Source of the DNA: Acidimicrobiales bacterium
GTDB taxonomy: Bacteria > Actinomycetota > Acidimicrobiia > Acidimicrobiales > VFJN01
DNA: 54,614 nt
Assembly: GCA_035316325.1 (NCBI GenBank)
Contig: DATHJB010000136.1
Span: 1-54,614 of the forward strand
Direction: 5' to 3'
Shown: in pieces, positions 1-8,916 of the stretch
Layout of the letters: each line of letters begins with the position of its first letter
Numbering within the stretch: the first letter of the stretch is position 1
The notes under the pieces: model-generated
What the model was told of the DNA's origin: nothing
Database searches by the model: none
The model's input: only the letters and a program-made list of their open reading frames with translations
Made by a program: the position numbers and the translations under genes

Positions 1-186
1 GTCATCGACCATGGCGACGCGACGGACCCGTTGAGCAGCGAACATCGACTCCAGTCCGGCCCTCTCGCACCCCATCCTCTCGAGATGCAAACCGCCACAA
101 GCGGCGCTACCAGTCCCGAACCAGGACACAGACCGGCACCAACCGGCACACCCACCACCACCACCACCACCGAAACCCCAAACTGA
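1..186 (+). CDS. Possible 3' end of a truncated gene (unrecognised)
   Basis: Frame 1 stays open from the left edge to a TGA at 184-186, giving a 61-residue tail that ends in a run of Pro/Thr (TGTPTTTTTTETPN). No domain is visible. Composition is less GC-rich at third codon positions than in neighbouring genes, and the tail looks disordered. Such Thr/Pro tails occur at the ends of actinobacterial HNH/DUF222 proteins, but that is only a guess. It may also be non-coding. The region 187-200 holds nothing I recognise. Confidence 0.25.
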   Translation, partial: VIDHGDATDPLSSEHRLQSGPLAPHPLEMQTATSGATSPEPGHRPAPTGTPTTTTTTETPN

Positions 187-200
187 ACGGCATTGGCGCG

Positions 201-1217
201 CTAGGTCGGGCGCGTGTCGACCACGACCCGGCCGGTCACCTCGCCGCGCAGGATCGCGTCGAGCACGTCCGGCAGGCCCGCGAGGGAGACGTCGTGGCCG
301 ATCTCCGCGAGCCCCGACGGTTCGAGGTCGCCACCGAGGCGTTGCCAGACGGCACGACGGCGGGCGATCGGGGTCTGCACCGAGTCGACCCCGAGAAGGG
401 CGACGCCACGGAGGATGAAGGGCAGGACCGTCGTCGACAGCCCGGCGCCGCCGGTCAGCCCGCTCGCCGCGACCGCGCCGCCATAGCGGATCCTGGCGAG
501 CACGTTGGCCAGCGTCGTCCCGCCGACGCAGTCGACCGCCGCGGCCCACTGCATCGCGGCGAGCGGCTTGCCGCCCTCGGCCGACAGCTCGTCCCGGGGG
601 ATCACGGCCGTGGCCCCGAGCGAGCGCAGGTAGGGCTCGGCATCGGCCTTGCCGGTGCTGGCCACCACCTCGTAGCCGCGCGTCCCGAGGATGCCGACGG
701 CCATGCTGCCGACGCCGCCGGTCGCGCCGGTCACCAGCACCGGCCCGTCCGCCGCGGTCAGGCCCCGCTCCTCCAGGGCGACCACCGACAGCGCCGCGGT
801 GAAGCCCGCCGTGCCGATGACCATCGCCGAGCGCAGGTCGAGGCCGTCCGGCAGCGGGACGATCCACTCGGCGGGGACCCGGGCTCGCGCCGCGTGGCCG
901 CCGTGGCGCGCCACACCGAGGTCGTAGCCGTGGGCGATGACCGGGGCACCGACCGCCAGCCCGCTGCCGGCGGGGTCGACCACCGTGCCGGCCAGGTCGA
1001 TGCCCGGGACCAGCGGCGAGATCCTGGCCACGCCGCCCTTGGCCGTGGTGGCCAGGGCATCCTTGTAGTTGACGCTCGACCACTCCACCGCGATCAGCAC
1101 ACCGTCCGGGGGTAGGTCGTCGAGCGCCAGCGTGGTGACGGCCCGTTCGACGGCGCCGTCCTCTCCCGCGGTCGCGGTGAACGCCGTGAACGTGGTGATG
1201 TCGTCGGGTGCCGGCAT
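201..1217 (-). CDS. acuI: AcuI/YhdH-type acrylyl-CoA reductase, NADPH-dependent (MDR family)
   Basis: Predicted 338-residue zinc-free medium-chain reductase of the AcuI/YhdH family, which reduces acrylyl-CoA to propionyl-CoA with NADPH. Seen: the family motif SSVNYKDAL at about residues 47-55 and a Rossmann dinucleotide motif TGATGGVGS at about 163-171. The zinc-binding cysteines and histidines of true alcohol dehydrogenases are absent. The ATG at 1217 begins MPAPDDIT; a longer open frame upstream runs into the preceding gene and is not used. It lies 10 nt downstream of the winged-helix/GAF regulator gene and is probably co-transcribed with it. Propionyl-CoA metabolism would fit branched-chain degradation. 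Family call is firm; exact substrate is inferred. Confidence 0.85.
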   Translation of the reverse strand: MPAPDDITTFTAFTATAGEDGAVERAVTTLALDDLPPDGVLIAVEWSSVNYKDALATTAKGGVARISPLVPGIDLAGTVVDPAGSGLAVGAPVIAHGYDLGVARHGGHAARARVPAEWIVPLPDGLDLRSAMVIGTAGFTAALSVVALEERGLTAADGPVLVTGATGGVGSMAVGILGTRGYEVVASTGKADAEPYLRSLGATAVIPRDELSAEGGKPLAAMQWAAAVDCVGGTTLANVLARIRYGGAVAASGLTGGAGLSTTVLPFILRGVALLGVDSVQTPIARRRAVWQRLGGDLEPSGLAEIGHDVSLAGLPDVLDAILRGEVTGRVVVDTRPT

Positions 1218-1227
1218 GGTCCCGACG

Positions 1228-2541
1228 CTAGGTGGCTGGCCGTGTCCGCTCGATGTCGTCGACCGCCAGGGCGAACACGGCGCAGGCGGTGCGGACGAAC
1301 GACGTCCCCACCGGGTCGAACGGTTGGCGAGCCCGCCGGCACAGGCCCAGATGACCCCAGACCTGGTTGTCGCAGACGATCGGGAGGAACAGGCACGCGT
1401 GCTGCCCGGCCGCGGCCAGCAGCCCGGCGCTGGCCCCGTAGCTCTCCGCCATCTGGCCGATGTCACCGAACTGCACCACCTCGCGGCCGAGCACGCTCTG
1501 GGCACTGGCGAACGAGGGTTTCAGCGGCACGCCGGTCTCGACGCTGGCCAGCCACTCGGCCGGCATCTTCTTGGCGACGACGAGCTGCATCTGCGCGCCA
1601 GCGACGCGGAACAGGGCCATGCCGTCCGCGTAGCCGGTGGTGTCGAGCCCGTCGAGCAGGCACTCGGCGGCGGCGGCGATGTCGTCGCAGCCCTGCAGCC
1701 CGGTGGCCAGCTCCTCGAGCGCCTGCAGCAACGGCGCGACGTCGGTGCCCTCGACCACGGGCTCGGCCTCGTCACCCATCTCGGTGACGTTGCGGATGAA
1801 CCGATAGCCGGTGCCGCGCACCAGCGCGATGAAGCGGGGGTCGCGGGGGTCGTCGCCGAGCTTGCGGCGCAGGCGGTTGACGAAGATCCGCAGGGTGTTC
1901 CGGCCGTCGGAGGGGAACCAGCTCCACACCCGCCGCACGATGGTGTGGGTCGTCAGGGCCTGCTGGGGATGGGTCATCAGGAACGTCAGCAGCGCGTACT
2001 CCGTCGGCGACAGGTGGAGGCGACCGCCGTCGAGCTCGCACTCCTGCGACCAGAGGTCGACCTGCAGGCCGGCCGCACTGAGGTAGCGAACGCCGCGTCC
2101 CCAGCCGTGGTCGGAGCGCCGCAGCAGGGCGACCACACGGGCGAACACCTCCTCGGCGCCACTCGAGGGATCGACGACGCCGTCGACCCCCGCGCCGAGC
2201 AGCGACACCACGCTGCGCGCCGAGGGGTTGGCCAGGACCACCATCGGCGCCATGGTGACCGGCCTCGTGGCCTCGACGACCGACCACACGGTCGCCTCGT
2301 CGCCGGCCACGAAGACGAGGGAGACCTTCTGGATCGAGGCCAGCCAACGGGCCCGTTCCGGGCCCTCGGCGCTGGTCCACGACCAACCCCGGGCGTCCAT
2401 CCACGCCACGACGCCGGTCGAGTCCCACACGGCGCTCGGACCGACGAGGAGCACGGGCTGCTCGGGTGCCACCTCTCGCCGCAGCTCGGTGGGCGTCGCC
2501 GGCCGGCCGGCCACCTCGAGTACGCGTGCGCTGGTCGCCAC
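1228..2541 (-). CDS. OmpR-type winged-helix regulator with degenerate receiver and C-terminal GAF domain
   Basis: 437-residue cytoplasmic transcription factor. Residues about 28-140 look like a receiver fold but lack the phospho-acceptor Asp at the end of strand 3 (SLVFVAGDE region). Residues about 150-250 are an OmpR/PhoB winged helix, with LSPTEYALL (178-186), FVNRLRRKLGDDP (220-232) and VRGTGYRF (241-248). Residues about 265-430 resemble a GAF sensor domain. Receiver-like plus winged helix plus GAF is unusual; ligand sensing by the GAF domain rather than phosphorylation is inferred. GTG start at 2541 with a G-rich ribosome site just upstream. A copy of the regulon palindrome lies at 2605-2620, about 64 bp upstream. 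No histidine kinase gene is nearby. Confidence 0.82.
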   Translation of the reverse strand: MATSARVLEVAGRPATPTELRREVAPEQPVLLVGPSAVWDSTGVVAWMDARGWSWTSAEGPERARWLASIQKVSLVFVAGDEATVWSVVEATRPVTMAPMVVLANPSARSVVSLLGAGVDGVVDPSSGAEEVFARVVALLRRSDHGWGRGVRYLSAAGLQVDLWSQECELDGGRLHLSPTEYALLTFLMTHPQQALTTHTIVRRVWSWFPSDGRNTLRIFVNRLRRKLGDDPRDPRFIALVRGTGYRFIRNVTEMGDEAEPVVEGTDVAPLLQALEELATGLQGCDDIAAAAECLLDGLDTTGYADGMALFRVAGAQMQLVVAKKMPAEWLASVETGVPLKPSFASAQSVLGREVVQFGDIGQMAESYGASAGLLAAAGQHACLFLPIVCDNQVWGHLGLCRRARQPFDPVGTSFVRTACAVFALAVDDIERTRPAT

Positions 2542-2604
2542 GGCTACCCCCCTCGATCGCCACCGACTCGCTCGACGTCTCCGGCAGGAGCGTCGCCGAC
2601 GAAC

Positions 2605-2620
2605 CTGACGGAAGTGTCAA
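2605..2620. promoter_or_regulatory. Regulon palindrome, site 1
   Basis: CTGACGGAAGTGTCAA. Both GAC/GTC half-sites fit the 16-bp palindrome repeated through the window. It lies upstream of the winged-helix/GAF regulator gene (start 2541). Position 1 deviates from consensus. Confidence 0.6.
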
Positions 2621-2660
2621 CACTCTACCTGGCGTCGGTGGTCAGGGCACCGGTGGCGGG

Positions 2661-4763
2661 TCAGCGCCGGGTGGCGACGAGGAGGGCGTCGACGGCGACA
2701 ACGCCCTGCCCGGTGACGATCAGGGGGTTGAGGTCGGCCGTGTCGAGCCACCCACTCGTGCGCCGCCAGAGCTCCGCCACCGCCTCGACCGCTTCGACCA
2801 GGGGTGGGGCCACCCACGTCTGCTGGCCGCGGAGCCGATCGAACAGGGCCTCGCCGGCGACCTCGGCCACCAGCGCCGCAGCGTCGCCGGGTGCCAGTGG
2901 CAGCAGCCGGCCCCCCACCCGCCGGGTGACCTCGAGCAGCACCCCGCCCCCACCGAACAGGACGATCGGGCCCAGGTCGGCTCGGGCGTGCAACCCGACG
3001 AAGGCCTCGCCGTGGCCTTCGACCCTGGCCTGCACCACGACCGTGGGCGGCACCTGGTGGGCGTGCGCGATGTCCCGCAGGTGGCGCGCGACGGTGGCGA
3101 CGTCCTCGGCCGCCACGTCCGTCCGCACCGCGTCGAGCTCGGTGCGGTGCGGGACGTCGGCCAGCTTGACCACGAGCCGATCGCCCAGCTCGTGGAGCCC
3201 GGCAGCGGCCTCGGTCCCCGGCTCGAGGATCCGGTACGGCGCCACGGGGATGCCGACGTCCTCGAGCATCCGTAGCGCGGCCCCGAACGGGACGATGGGG
3301 CCCGCCGGGGTCTCGATCAGCTCGGGCAGCGCCGTCGCCGACGCCCCGGCCGCCCGAACGGGGGCGGTCACCCGGGCACCGAGGCCGGGCGGTGCCGCGC
3401 CGGCCACCTGGTCGAGGGCGCGGAGGGCGCGGTAGGTCGACCGCAGGCCACGGCAGAACGCGACACCCTCCTTGCGGAGGTCGACGGTCCAGTCGCCGAG
3501 CGCGGTGGCCTCCACCGGGGTGACGATCAGCGGTATCGATGCCCGGGCCGCGACCGCCGCGAACGGTTCGAGCAGGGTCCGGCTCCAGGCCTCGTCGCCC
3601 TCCCCCGCCCACCAGCACAGCACCAGCGCATCGACGGCGTCGGCCTGCGCGTACCGTTCGAACAGCTCCTCCAACAGATCCCGGTCGCGCATGACGAACC
3701 CGGTCATGTCGAGCGGGTTCGGGGCCCCGTCGCCCGGCACCTTCTCACGGACCCACGGATCGAGCTCGTCCAGCGACGGCAGGTCCACGCCTTCCGCCGT
3801 GGCCACATCGGCCGCGACGCCGGCCACCCCACCGGAGGAGGCGACGACCGCCACACCCCGCAGGGGACGCCACCGCTCGGGCGGCAGCTGGGCCAGCAGC
3901 TGCGCCATGTCGAGCATCTCGTCGACATCGCCGGCCGTGAGCACGCCGGCCTGCCGCAGGACCACGTCGTAGACCCAGCTCTCGTCGGCGATCGCGCCGG
4001 TGTGGGAGCGCATGATCTCGCGCGACTGCGCGGTGCGCCCGAGCTTGAACGCGATCACCGCCTTGCCGGCGCGCCGCACCCGGTCCACCGCGGCGAAGAA
4101 CCGCTCGGGGGCGCGGACCTTCTCGATCACCAGGCAGATCACCCGCGTCTCCGGATCTTCGGCCAGGACGTCCAGGTAGTCGGCGAGCCCGCACACCGCT
4201 TCGTTGCCCGACGACACGGCGAAGCTGAAACCGAGTTGGCGCTCACGTCCCGCGGCCAGCGACGACCGGACGAGGAAGCCGCTCTGCGAGACGACCGCGA
4301 CCCCACCCGGCCGGAGCGAGATGCGCCCCCCGGTGAACAGGTTGACCCGCTGGGGCACGTTCAGGAAGCCGCTGCAGTTCGGGCCGACGATCGCCAGGTC
4401 GGGGCCGGCCGCCGCCACCAGGCGGTCCTCGAGGGCACGGCCGCGGGCGCCCAGCTCGGCGAACCCTCCCGCGGCCACGACCACGCCGCCGCAGCCCAGC
4501 GCGGCGGCCTCGGCCACCACGTCGACGCACCGTTCGGCGCTCACCAGCGCCAGCACGGCGTCCACCGGACCTCCCAGCGACGACAGGCTCGGCGCCGCCG
4601 GCCGGCCGTACACCGTGTCGCGGTTGGGGTTGACGAGCTGCACCTCGACCCCGGCCTCGAGCATCGGCAGCACCGCGTTGTCGGACATGCCGAGCCTCTC
4701 GCTCGCGCCGACCACGGCGACGGTGGCGGGCGACATCAGGCGGGTCAGGTTCGACCGTTCCAC
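2661..4763 (-). CDS. ADP-forming acyl-CoA synthetase (acetate-CoA ligase family)
   Basis: 700 residues, the usual length for the single-chain NDP-forming acyl-CoA synthetases that make acyl-CoA from acid, CoA and ATP through a phosphohistidine. Order of domains: CoA-binding Rossmann domain (VAVVGAS at about 15-21, GPNCSGF at 127-133), succinyl-CoA-ligase-like domain with the phosphorylatable His in SHTGAIA (His about 254), and a C-terminal ATP-grasp domain from about 480 on. GTG start at 4763; a shorter start at 4736 (MSPATVAV) is possible because no strong ribosome site is seen. Divergent from the enoyl-CoA hydratase at 4844, with no palindrome in the 80-bp gap. The likely job is activation of an acid substrate or product; acid specificity is unknown. 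Confidence 0.87.
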   Translation of the reverse strand: MERSNLTRLMSPATVAVVGASERLGMSDNAVLPMLEAGVEVQLVNPNRDTVYGRPAAPSLSSLGGPVDAVLALVSAERCVDVVAEAAALGCGGVVVAAGGFAELGARGRALEDRLVAAAGPDLAIVGPNCSGFLNVPQRVNLFTGGRISLRPGGVAVVSQSGFLVRSSLAAGRERQLGFSFAVSSGNEAVCGLADYLDVLAEDPETRVICLVIEKVRAPERFFAAVDRVRRAGKAVIAFKLGRTAQSREIMRSHTGAIADESWVYDVVLRQAGVLTAGDVDEMLDMAQLLAQLPPERWRPLRGVAVVASSGGVAGVAADVATAEGVDLPSLDELDPWVREKVPGDGAPNPLDMTGFVMRDRDLLEELFERYAQADAVDALVLCWWAGEGDEAWSRTLLEPFAAVAARASIPLIVTPVEATALGDWTVDLRKEGVAFCRGLRSTYRALRALDQVAGAAPPGLGARVTAPVRAAGASATALPELIETPAGPIVPFGAALRMLEDVGIPVAPYRILEPGTEAAAGLHELGDRLVVKLADVPHRTELDAVRTDVAAEDVATVARHLRDIAHAHQVPPTVVVQARVEGHGEAFVGLHARADLGPIVLFGGGGVLLEVTRRVGGRLLPLAPGDAAALVAEVAGEALFDRLRGQQTWVAPPLVEAVEAVAELWRRTSGWLDTADLNPLIVTGQGVVAVDALLVATRR

Positions 4764-4843
4764 AGGCTCCGCACGCTAGAGCCGGTCCCCTTTCAGCACC
4801 GTGTCCGCTGCGAGAGCTAGAACTGGCCTCCCGGGAGGAGCCC

Positions 4844-5677
4844 ATGGAGCTCGACGAGATCAGCTACGAGAAGGCCGACGGTGTGGCCGAGATCACCCTC
4901 GACCGTCCGGCCCAGCTCAACCCCATCTCGGCGCGGGCGGGCGGTACGCGCGACCAGATCCTCTGGGCCCTGCGCGACGCCGAGGACGATCCTGACATCG
5001 GCTGCGTGCTGCTGAAGGGCTCCGGTTCGGCGTTCTCCGCGGGTGGCGACCTGACCGGCAACGCACGCCGTGACACCGCCTACGAGCAGAACGAGTTCCT
5101 CGAACGGGTGGAGACGTTCCACCGCCGGCTCCGCGGGGCGCGGCTGCCGGTGGTGGCGGCGGTCCACGGGTACTGCCTCGGGGCGGGCCTCCAGCTCGTC
5201 ACCTGCTGCGACCTGGTCATCGCCGCCGAGGGCGCGAGGTTCGGCGTCCCCGAAGGGCGCATCGGGCTGGTCGGGGCCAGCCCCCTGGTGTCGATCGTCG
5301 GCCGCCAGTGGGCCAAGTTCCTGATCCTCACCGGCGAGCTGATCGACGCATCCCGGGCTCGGGAGATCGGCCTCGTCCTCACCGTCGAGCGCGACGACGA
5401 GCTCGTCGAGCGGGCCCGCGACCTGTGCCGGCGGCTCACCCGCCTCCCGCGCGAGGCGTTGCTGCTCAACAAGCGCACCGTCGACGCCATCGCGGAGGCG
5501 GCCGGGGATGCAGCCGGCCGCACCACGGGCGACGCCCGCGACGCGATCACCCTCGGCGACAGCGCCAGCGCGAGGGCTCCCGACGGCCGGACCTTCCGCG
5601 ACATCATCGACCGTGAGGGCACGGCCGGGATGAAGGCCGCCCGCGACGCCCAGTACACCGAGCCCTGGTTGCGCTGA
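4844..5677 (+). CDS. Enoyl-CoA hydratase/isomerase family protein
   Basis: 277-residue crotonase-fold protein. Seen: oxyanion-hole segments SAFSAGGDL near residue 65 and GYCLGAGLQL near residue 110, and a Glu in FGVPEGRIGL where the catalytic Glu of hydratases sits. It should add water to, or isomerise, a 2-enoyl-CoA in beta-oxidation. The ATG at 4844 follows a GGGAGGAG ribosome site. Next gene downstream on the same strand is a DUF35 protein 120 bp away. Confidence 0.87.
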   Translation: MELDEISYEKADGVAEITLDRPAQLNPISARAGGTRDQILWALRDAEDDPDIGCVLLKGSGSAFSAGGDLTGNARRDTAYEQNEFLERVETFHRRLRGARLPVVAAVHGYCLGAGLQLVTCCDLVIAAEGARFGVPEGRIGLVGASPLVSIVGRQWAKFLILTGELIDASRAREIGLVLTVERDDELVERARDLCRRLTRLPREALLLNKRTVDAIAEAAGDAAGRTTGDARDAITLGDSASARAPDGRTFRDIIDREGTAGMKAARDAQYTEPWLR

Positions 5678-5797
5678 CGGCGACGTGTGTCGACGCCGTG
5701 TCGACGGCCCCTCCGACCTGTGGCACCGCCGGGCGGTCACCTAGCTTCGGTGTGCCCTGCCCGACGGACGCGACGGGGCGCGCAGGAGGGACGATCG

Positions 5798-6232
5798 ATG
5801 ACGGTGACCACCGAGATGGCTGACGGCCCCCGCTTCGACCTCCCCACGATCGAGGCCGAGAGCCGGCCGTTCTGGGACGCGGCCCGCGAGGGTCGTCTCC
5901 TCATCCGCCGCTGCGACGCGTGCGGGCTGGCGCACCACTACCCCCGGCCCTTCTGCCCGTCGTGTTGGAGCGAGGACGTCGTCTGGGAGGAGGCGAGCGG
6001 GCGGGCGACGCTCTACACCCACTCGACGGTCCACGTGAACGACCTCCCGCCCTTCGCGGCACGCGTGCCCTACGTCGTCGCCGCCGTCGACCTCGAGGAG
6101 GGCCCCCGGGTCATGACCAACGTCGTCGACTGCGACCCCGCCGACCTGCGGATCGGCATGGCGGTCGAGGTGGGCTTCCGGGAGCTCACGCCGGACATCA
6201 CCGCACCGGTGTTCCGGCCGGCACCGGGTTGA
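5798..6232 (+). CDS. Zn-ribbon/OB-fold (DUF35) acyl-CoA-binding protein
   Basis: 144 residues. An N-terminal rubredoxin-like zinc ribbon (CDACG then CPSC, both Cys pairs intact) is followed by an OB fold. Proteins of this family partner thiolase-like enzymes; in steroid side-chain degradation a DUF35 domain binds the thiolase-like aldolase Ltp2. The ATG at 5798 (MTVTTEMADG) is preceded by CAGGAGGG at 5782-5789 and is chosen over an upstream in-frame ATG at 5687. The thiolase-like protein at 7771-8916 on the other strand is a candidate partner. Ends 6 bp from the convergent ligase gene. Confidence 0.83.
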   Translation: MTVTTEMADGPRFDLPTIEAESRPFWDAAREGRLLIRRCDACGLAHHYPRPFCPSCWSEDVVWEEASGRATLYTHSTVHVNDLPPFAARVPYVVAAVDLEEGPRVMTNVVDCDPADLRIGMAVEVGFRELTPDITAPVFRPAPG

Positions 6233-6238
6233 GCGGGC

Positions 6239-7771
6239 TCAGCCGCCGGGCGCGTCGGCCATGGCCCGCAGCGCGGCCTTGTCGACCTTGAGCATGGCGG
6301 TCAACGGCAGCGCGTCGACGAAGACCACCTCGTCGGGCACCTTGTAGTCGGTGAGGTGGCGGCGGCACCAGGCCTGCAGCTCGGTCGCCTGCGGCTGTGG
6401 GGCGTGGGCGTCGGGGACGACGAAGGCGACGCCGATCTCGCCGATGACCGGCGCCATGACGCCGACCACGCTGGCACCGGCGACGGCCGGGTGCTCGACC
6501 AGCACGTTCTCGACCTCGAGCGGGTACACGTTGTAGCCGCCCCGGATGTACATGTCGGACGCTCGCCCGACGAGCACGAGGTTCCCGTCGGCGTCCCAGC
6601 GGCCGACGTCGCCGCTGCGCAACCATCCGTCGGCGCCGAGCACCTCGGCGGTGTGCTCCTCGTCGCGCCAGTACCCGCGCATCGCACCGGCTGAGCGCAC
6701 GTGCACCCTGCCGGCCTCCCCTGCCGGCACCGGCCGACCGGCGCCGTCCCTCAGGTCGACCTCCACCCCGGCCTGGGGACGGCCGACGCTGTGGAACAGC
6801 GCGTCGGGAGGGTCGCCGGGTTCGGTGCCGGTGATCGACGGGGCCTCGGTCATGGCGTAGCGCACCACCGCCGGGCAGCCCAGCTGCACGGCCATCCGCT
6901 CGACCAGCTCGGGCGTCGGCGGGGCGGTCGCCGTCACGCACAGTCGCAGCTGGGAGCGGTCGGCCTGGGCAAGCTGCGGATGGTCGAGGGCCTTGGCCCA
7001 CTGGGTCGGCACCGCGCCCGCCACGGTGATCCGCTCGTGGTCGAGCAGCCGCACCGTGTCGTCGGCCGACCAGGGCGTCGGGCTGATCACGATGGTCGTG
7101 GCCCACGCCAGCTGCTCCCAGACCTTGGCCATGTAGCCGGCATGTGCGAACGGCGTCGACGACAGGCGGCGGTCGAAGGGTCGGCTGAGCACGCCGGCCG
7201 AGTCCACCGCAGCGTGCAGGGCCGGGTGGTCGAACCACGCGCCTCTGGGGAGGCCGGTCGTGCCGCTGGTCCAGATGATCACGACGGGGTCGTCGGGCCG
7301 GGCGCTCGCCGGCCGGGCCGGCAGGACCGGCCCGGCGCACGCTGCGGCGAGGTCGGCCCGGGCCATGACCGGCGCGTGCGCCGGCAGCCGGGCGAGGGGC
7401 AGCTGCTCGTCGCGGATGACCAGCACCGGCTCGGCCCGGTCCACGATGGCGGCGACCTCGCGGGGCCCGAGCCGGGTGTTGATGCCGGTGACCACCGCTC
7501 CCATCCGGACGGCGGCGGCGTAGCAGACGGCGTAGTCGATGCAGGGCGGCAGCATCAGGGCGACCACGTCGCCTGCCCGGACGCCCCGCTCGGCCAGCGT
7601 GGCCGCCAGGGCATCGGCGGCCCCGATCCAGTTGCCGAACGTGATCCGCCGTCCGTCCTCCACGTAGGCCTCGTGGTCACGGAGCTGGACCGCGGCGGCC
7701 TCCATCGCCTCCCCGAGCGTCGCGAAGCTGCCCCGCAACGGGGATTCGACCGGGTCCGACGCCGGCGGCAT
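6239..7771 (-). CDS. AMP-forming acyl-CoA ligase (FadD-like)
   Basis: 510-residue ANL-superfamily ligase that would activate a carboxylic acid to its CoA thioester via an acyl-adenylate. Seen: phosphate loop WTSGTTGLPRG (about 167-177), YAMTE motif, the hinge region SGDVGRWDADGN, GGYNVYPLEVE, and a C-terminal lysine in LKVDKAAL that fits the catalytic Lys. The loop Lys of the usual PKG is Arg. The ATG at 7771 (MPPASDP) overlaps the stop of the upstream thiolase-like gene by one base, so translation is probably coupled. Last gene of a seven-gene leftward operon that begins at 14632. Confidence 0.9.
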   Translation of the reverse strand: MPPASDPVESPLRGSFATLGEAMEAAAVQLRDHEAYVEDGRRITFGNWIGAADALAATLAERGVRAGDVVALMLPPCIDYAVCYAAAVRMGAVVTGINTRLGPREVAAIVDRAEPVLVIRDEQLPLARLPAHAPVMARADLAAACAGPVLPARPASARPDDPVVIIWTSGTTGLPRGAWFDHPALHAAVDSAGVLSRPFDRRLSSTPFAHAGYMAKVWEQLAWATTIVISPTPWSADDTVRLLDHERITVAGAVPTQWAKALDHPQLAQADRSQLRLCVTATAPPTPELVERMAVQLGCPAVVRYAMTEAPSITGTEPGDPPDALFHSVGRPQAGVEVDLRDGAGRPVPAGEAGRVHVRSAGAMRGYWRDEEHTAEVLGADGWLRSGDVGRWDADGNLVLVGRASDMYIRGGYNVYPLEVENVLVEHPAVAGASVVGVMAPVIGEIGVAFVVPDAHAPQPQATELQAWCRRHLTDYKVPDEVVFVDALPLTAMLKVDKAALRAMADAPGG

Positions 7772-8916
7772 CAGTCGGCGCCCAGGATCATCGTGCCGCA
7801 CGAGCAGAACCACCCGCCGGTGCCGCTGACACAGGCCAGCCGGGCGTCGGGCACCTGGCGCTCGCCGGCCTCGCCCCGCAGCTGGCGCACCGCCTCGACG
7901 AGCAGGAACAGCCCGCGCTGGCCGGGGTGGCAGGCACTGAGGCCGCCGCCGTCGGTGTTGGTCGGCAGCTCGCCGTCGACGCGCAGGCGGCCTCCCTCGA
8001 CGAAGGACCCGGCCTCACCCGGCGCGCAGAACCCCAGGTCCTCCAGCGTGATCAGCAACATGGAGGTGAAGGCGTCGTACAGCTCGGCGACGTCGATCTC
8101 GTCAGGGGTCACCCCCGCTCGCTCGAACGCCAGCCGCCCCGACACCGCCGCGGGCCCGCTCGTGTAGTCGGACCACTGGCCGAGCGACACGTGGGAGGCG
8201 TGCTCGCCCGTCCCGAGCACCCAGACCGGGGGCTTGGCGAGGTCCGTCACCCGGTCGTCGGCGACGAGCACCGCCGCCGCGCCGCCGTCGGAGCGCAGGC
8301 AGCACTGCAGCTTGGTGAAGGGGTCGGCGATCACCGGTCCGGCCAGCACGTCGTGGACCGTGATGGGGTCGCGCACCTGGGCCTCGGGGTTGAGCGCCGC
8401 GTTGGCCCGGGCGGCCACCGCGATCTCGGCGAGCTGCTCCACGGTCGTGCCGTACTCGTGCATGTGCCGCCGCGCCGCCATGGCGTACTTCGAGATCAGG
8501 CTGATGCCGAACGGTGCCTCCCACTGCTGCGGGCCACGCGATCCCCAGTCGAGGTTGGCCGTGCGCAGGCCCCGCCGGAGGTCGGAGCGGGCGGTCGATC
8601 CGTAGGTGAGCAGCACCACGTCGGCATGGCCCTGCGCGATGGCGTCGGCGGCGTGCGCGGCCATGACCTCCCACGACGCGCCCCCGACGCTGGTGGAGTC
8701 GAGCCACCGTGGTCGCAGGCCGAGGTACTCGCCCACGTCGATGGGCTCCAACGTGCCGAGCGCGGTGGAGCACAGGCCGTCGATGTCGGCGCGGACGAGG
8801 CCGGCGTCGGCCAGCGCCCGCCGGGACGCCTGGGCGGCGAGCCCGTAGGGCGTGGTACCGTCGACCCGCCCGACGTCGGACAGCGCCACACCGGCGACCG
8901 CCACCCGCCGGCTCAC
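7771..8916 (-). CDS. Thiolase-like lipid-transfer protein (Ltp2-type, no nucleophilic Cys)
   Basis: 381 residues, thiolase fold of the SCP-x/lipid-transfer type. The segment around residues 75-85 (TSVGGASWEVM) holds no Cys where thiolases carry the acylated cysteine. LYDAF and NTDGGGLSACHPGQRG near the C-terminus are kept. Loss of the Cys is typical of Ltp2-type retro-aldolases that split a C-C bond together with a DUF35 partner, so aldol cleavage or a structural role is more likely than thiolysis (inference). GTG start at 8916 overlaps the TGA of the hydrolase gene by 4 nt. Confidence 0.8.
   Translation of the reverse strand: MSRRVAVAGVALSDVGRVDGTTPYGLAAQASRRALADAGLVRADIDGLCSTALGTLEPIDVGEYLGLRPRWLDSTSVGGASWEVMAAHAADAIAQGHADVVLLTYGSTARSDLRRGLRTANLDWGSRGPQQWEAPFGISLISKYAMAARRHMHEYGTTVEQLAEIAVAARANAALNPEAQVRDPITVHDVLAGPVIADPFTKLQCCLRSDGGAAAVLVADDRVTDLAKPPVWVLGTGEHASHVSLGQWSDYTSGPAAVSGRLAFERAGVTPDEIDVAELYDAFTSMLLITLEDLGFCAPGEAGSFVEGGRLRVDGELPTNTDGGGLSACHPGQRGLFLLVEAVRQLRGEAGERQVPDARLACVSGTGGWFCSCGTMILGAD

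Noticed and set aside
1069..3435. Long open frame on the plus strand (788 codons)
   Set aside because: It runs antisense to the regulator and synthetase genes, is Arg/Pro/His-rich and has no domain; a shadow caused by high GC.
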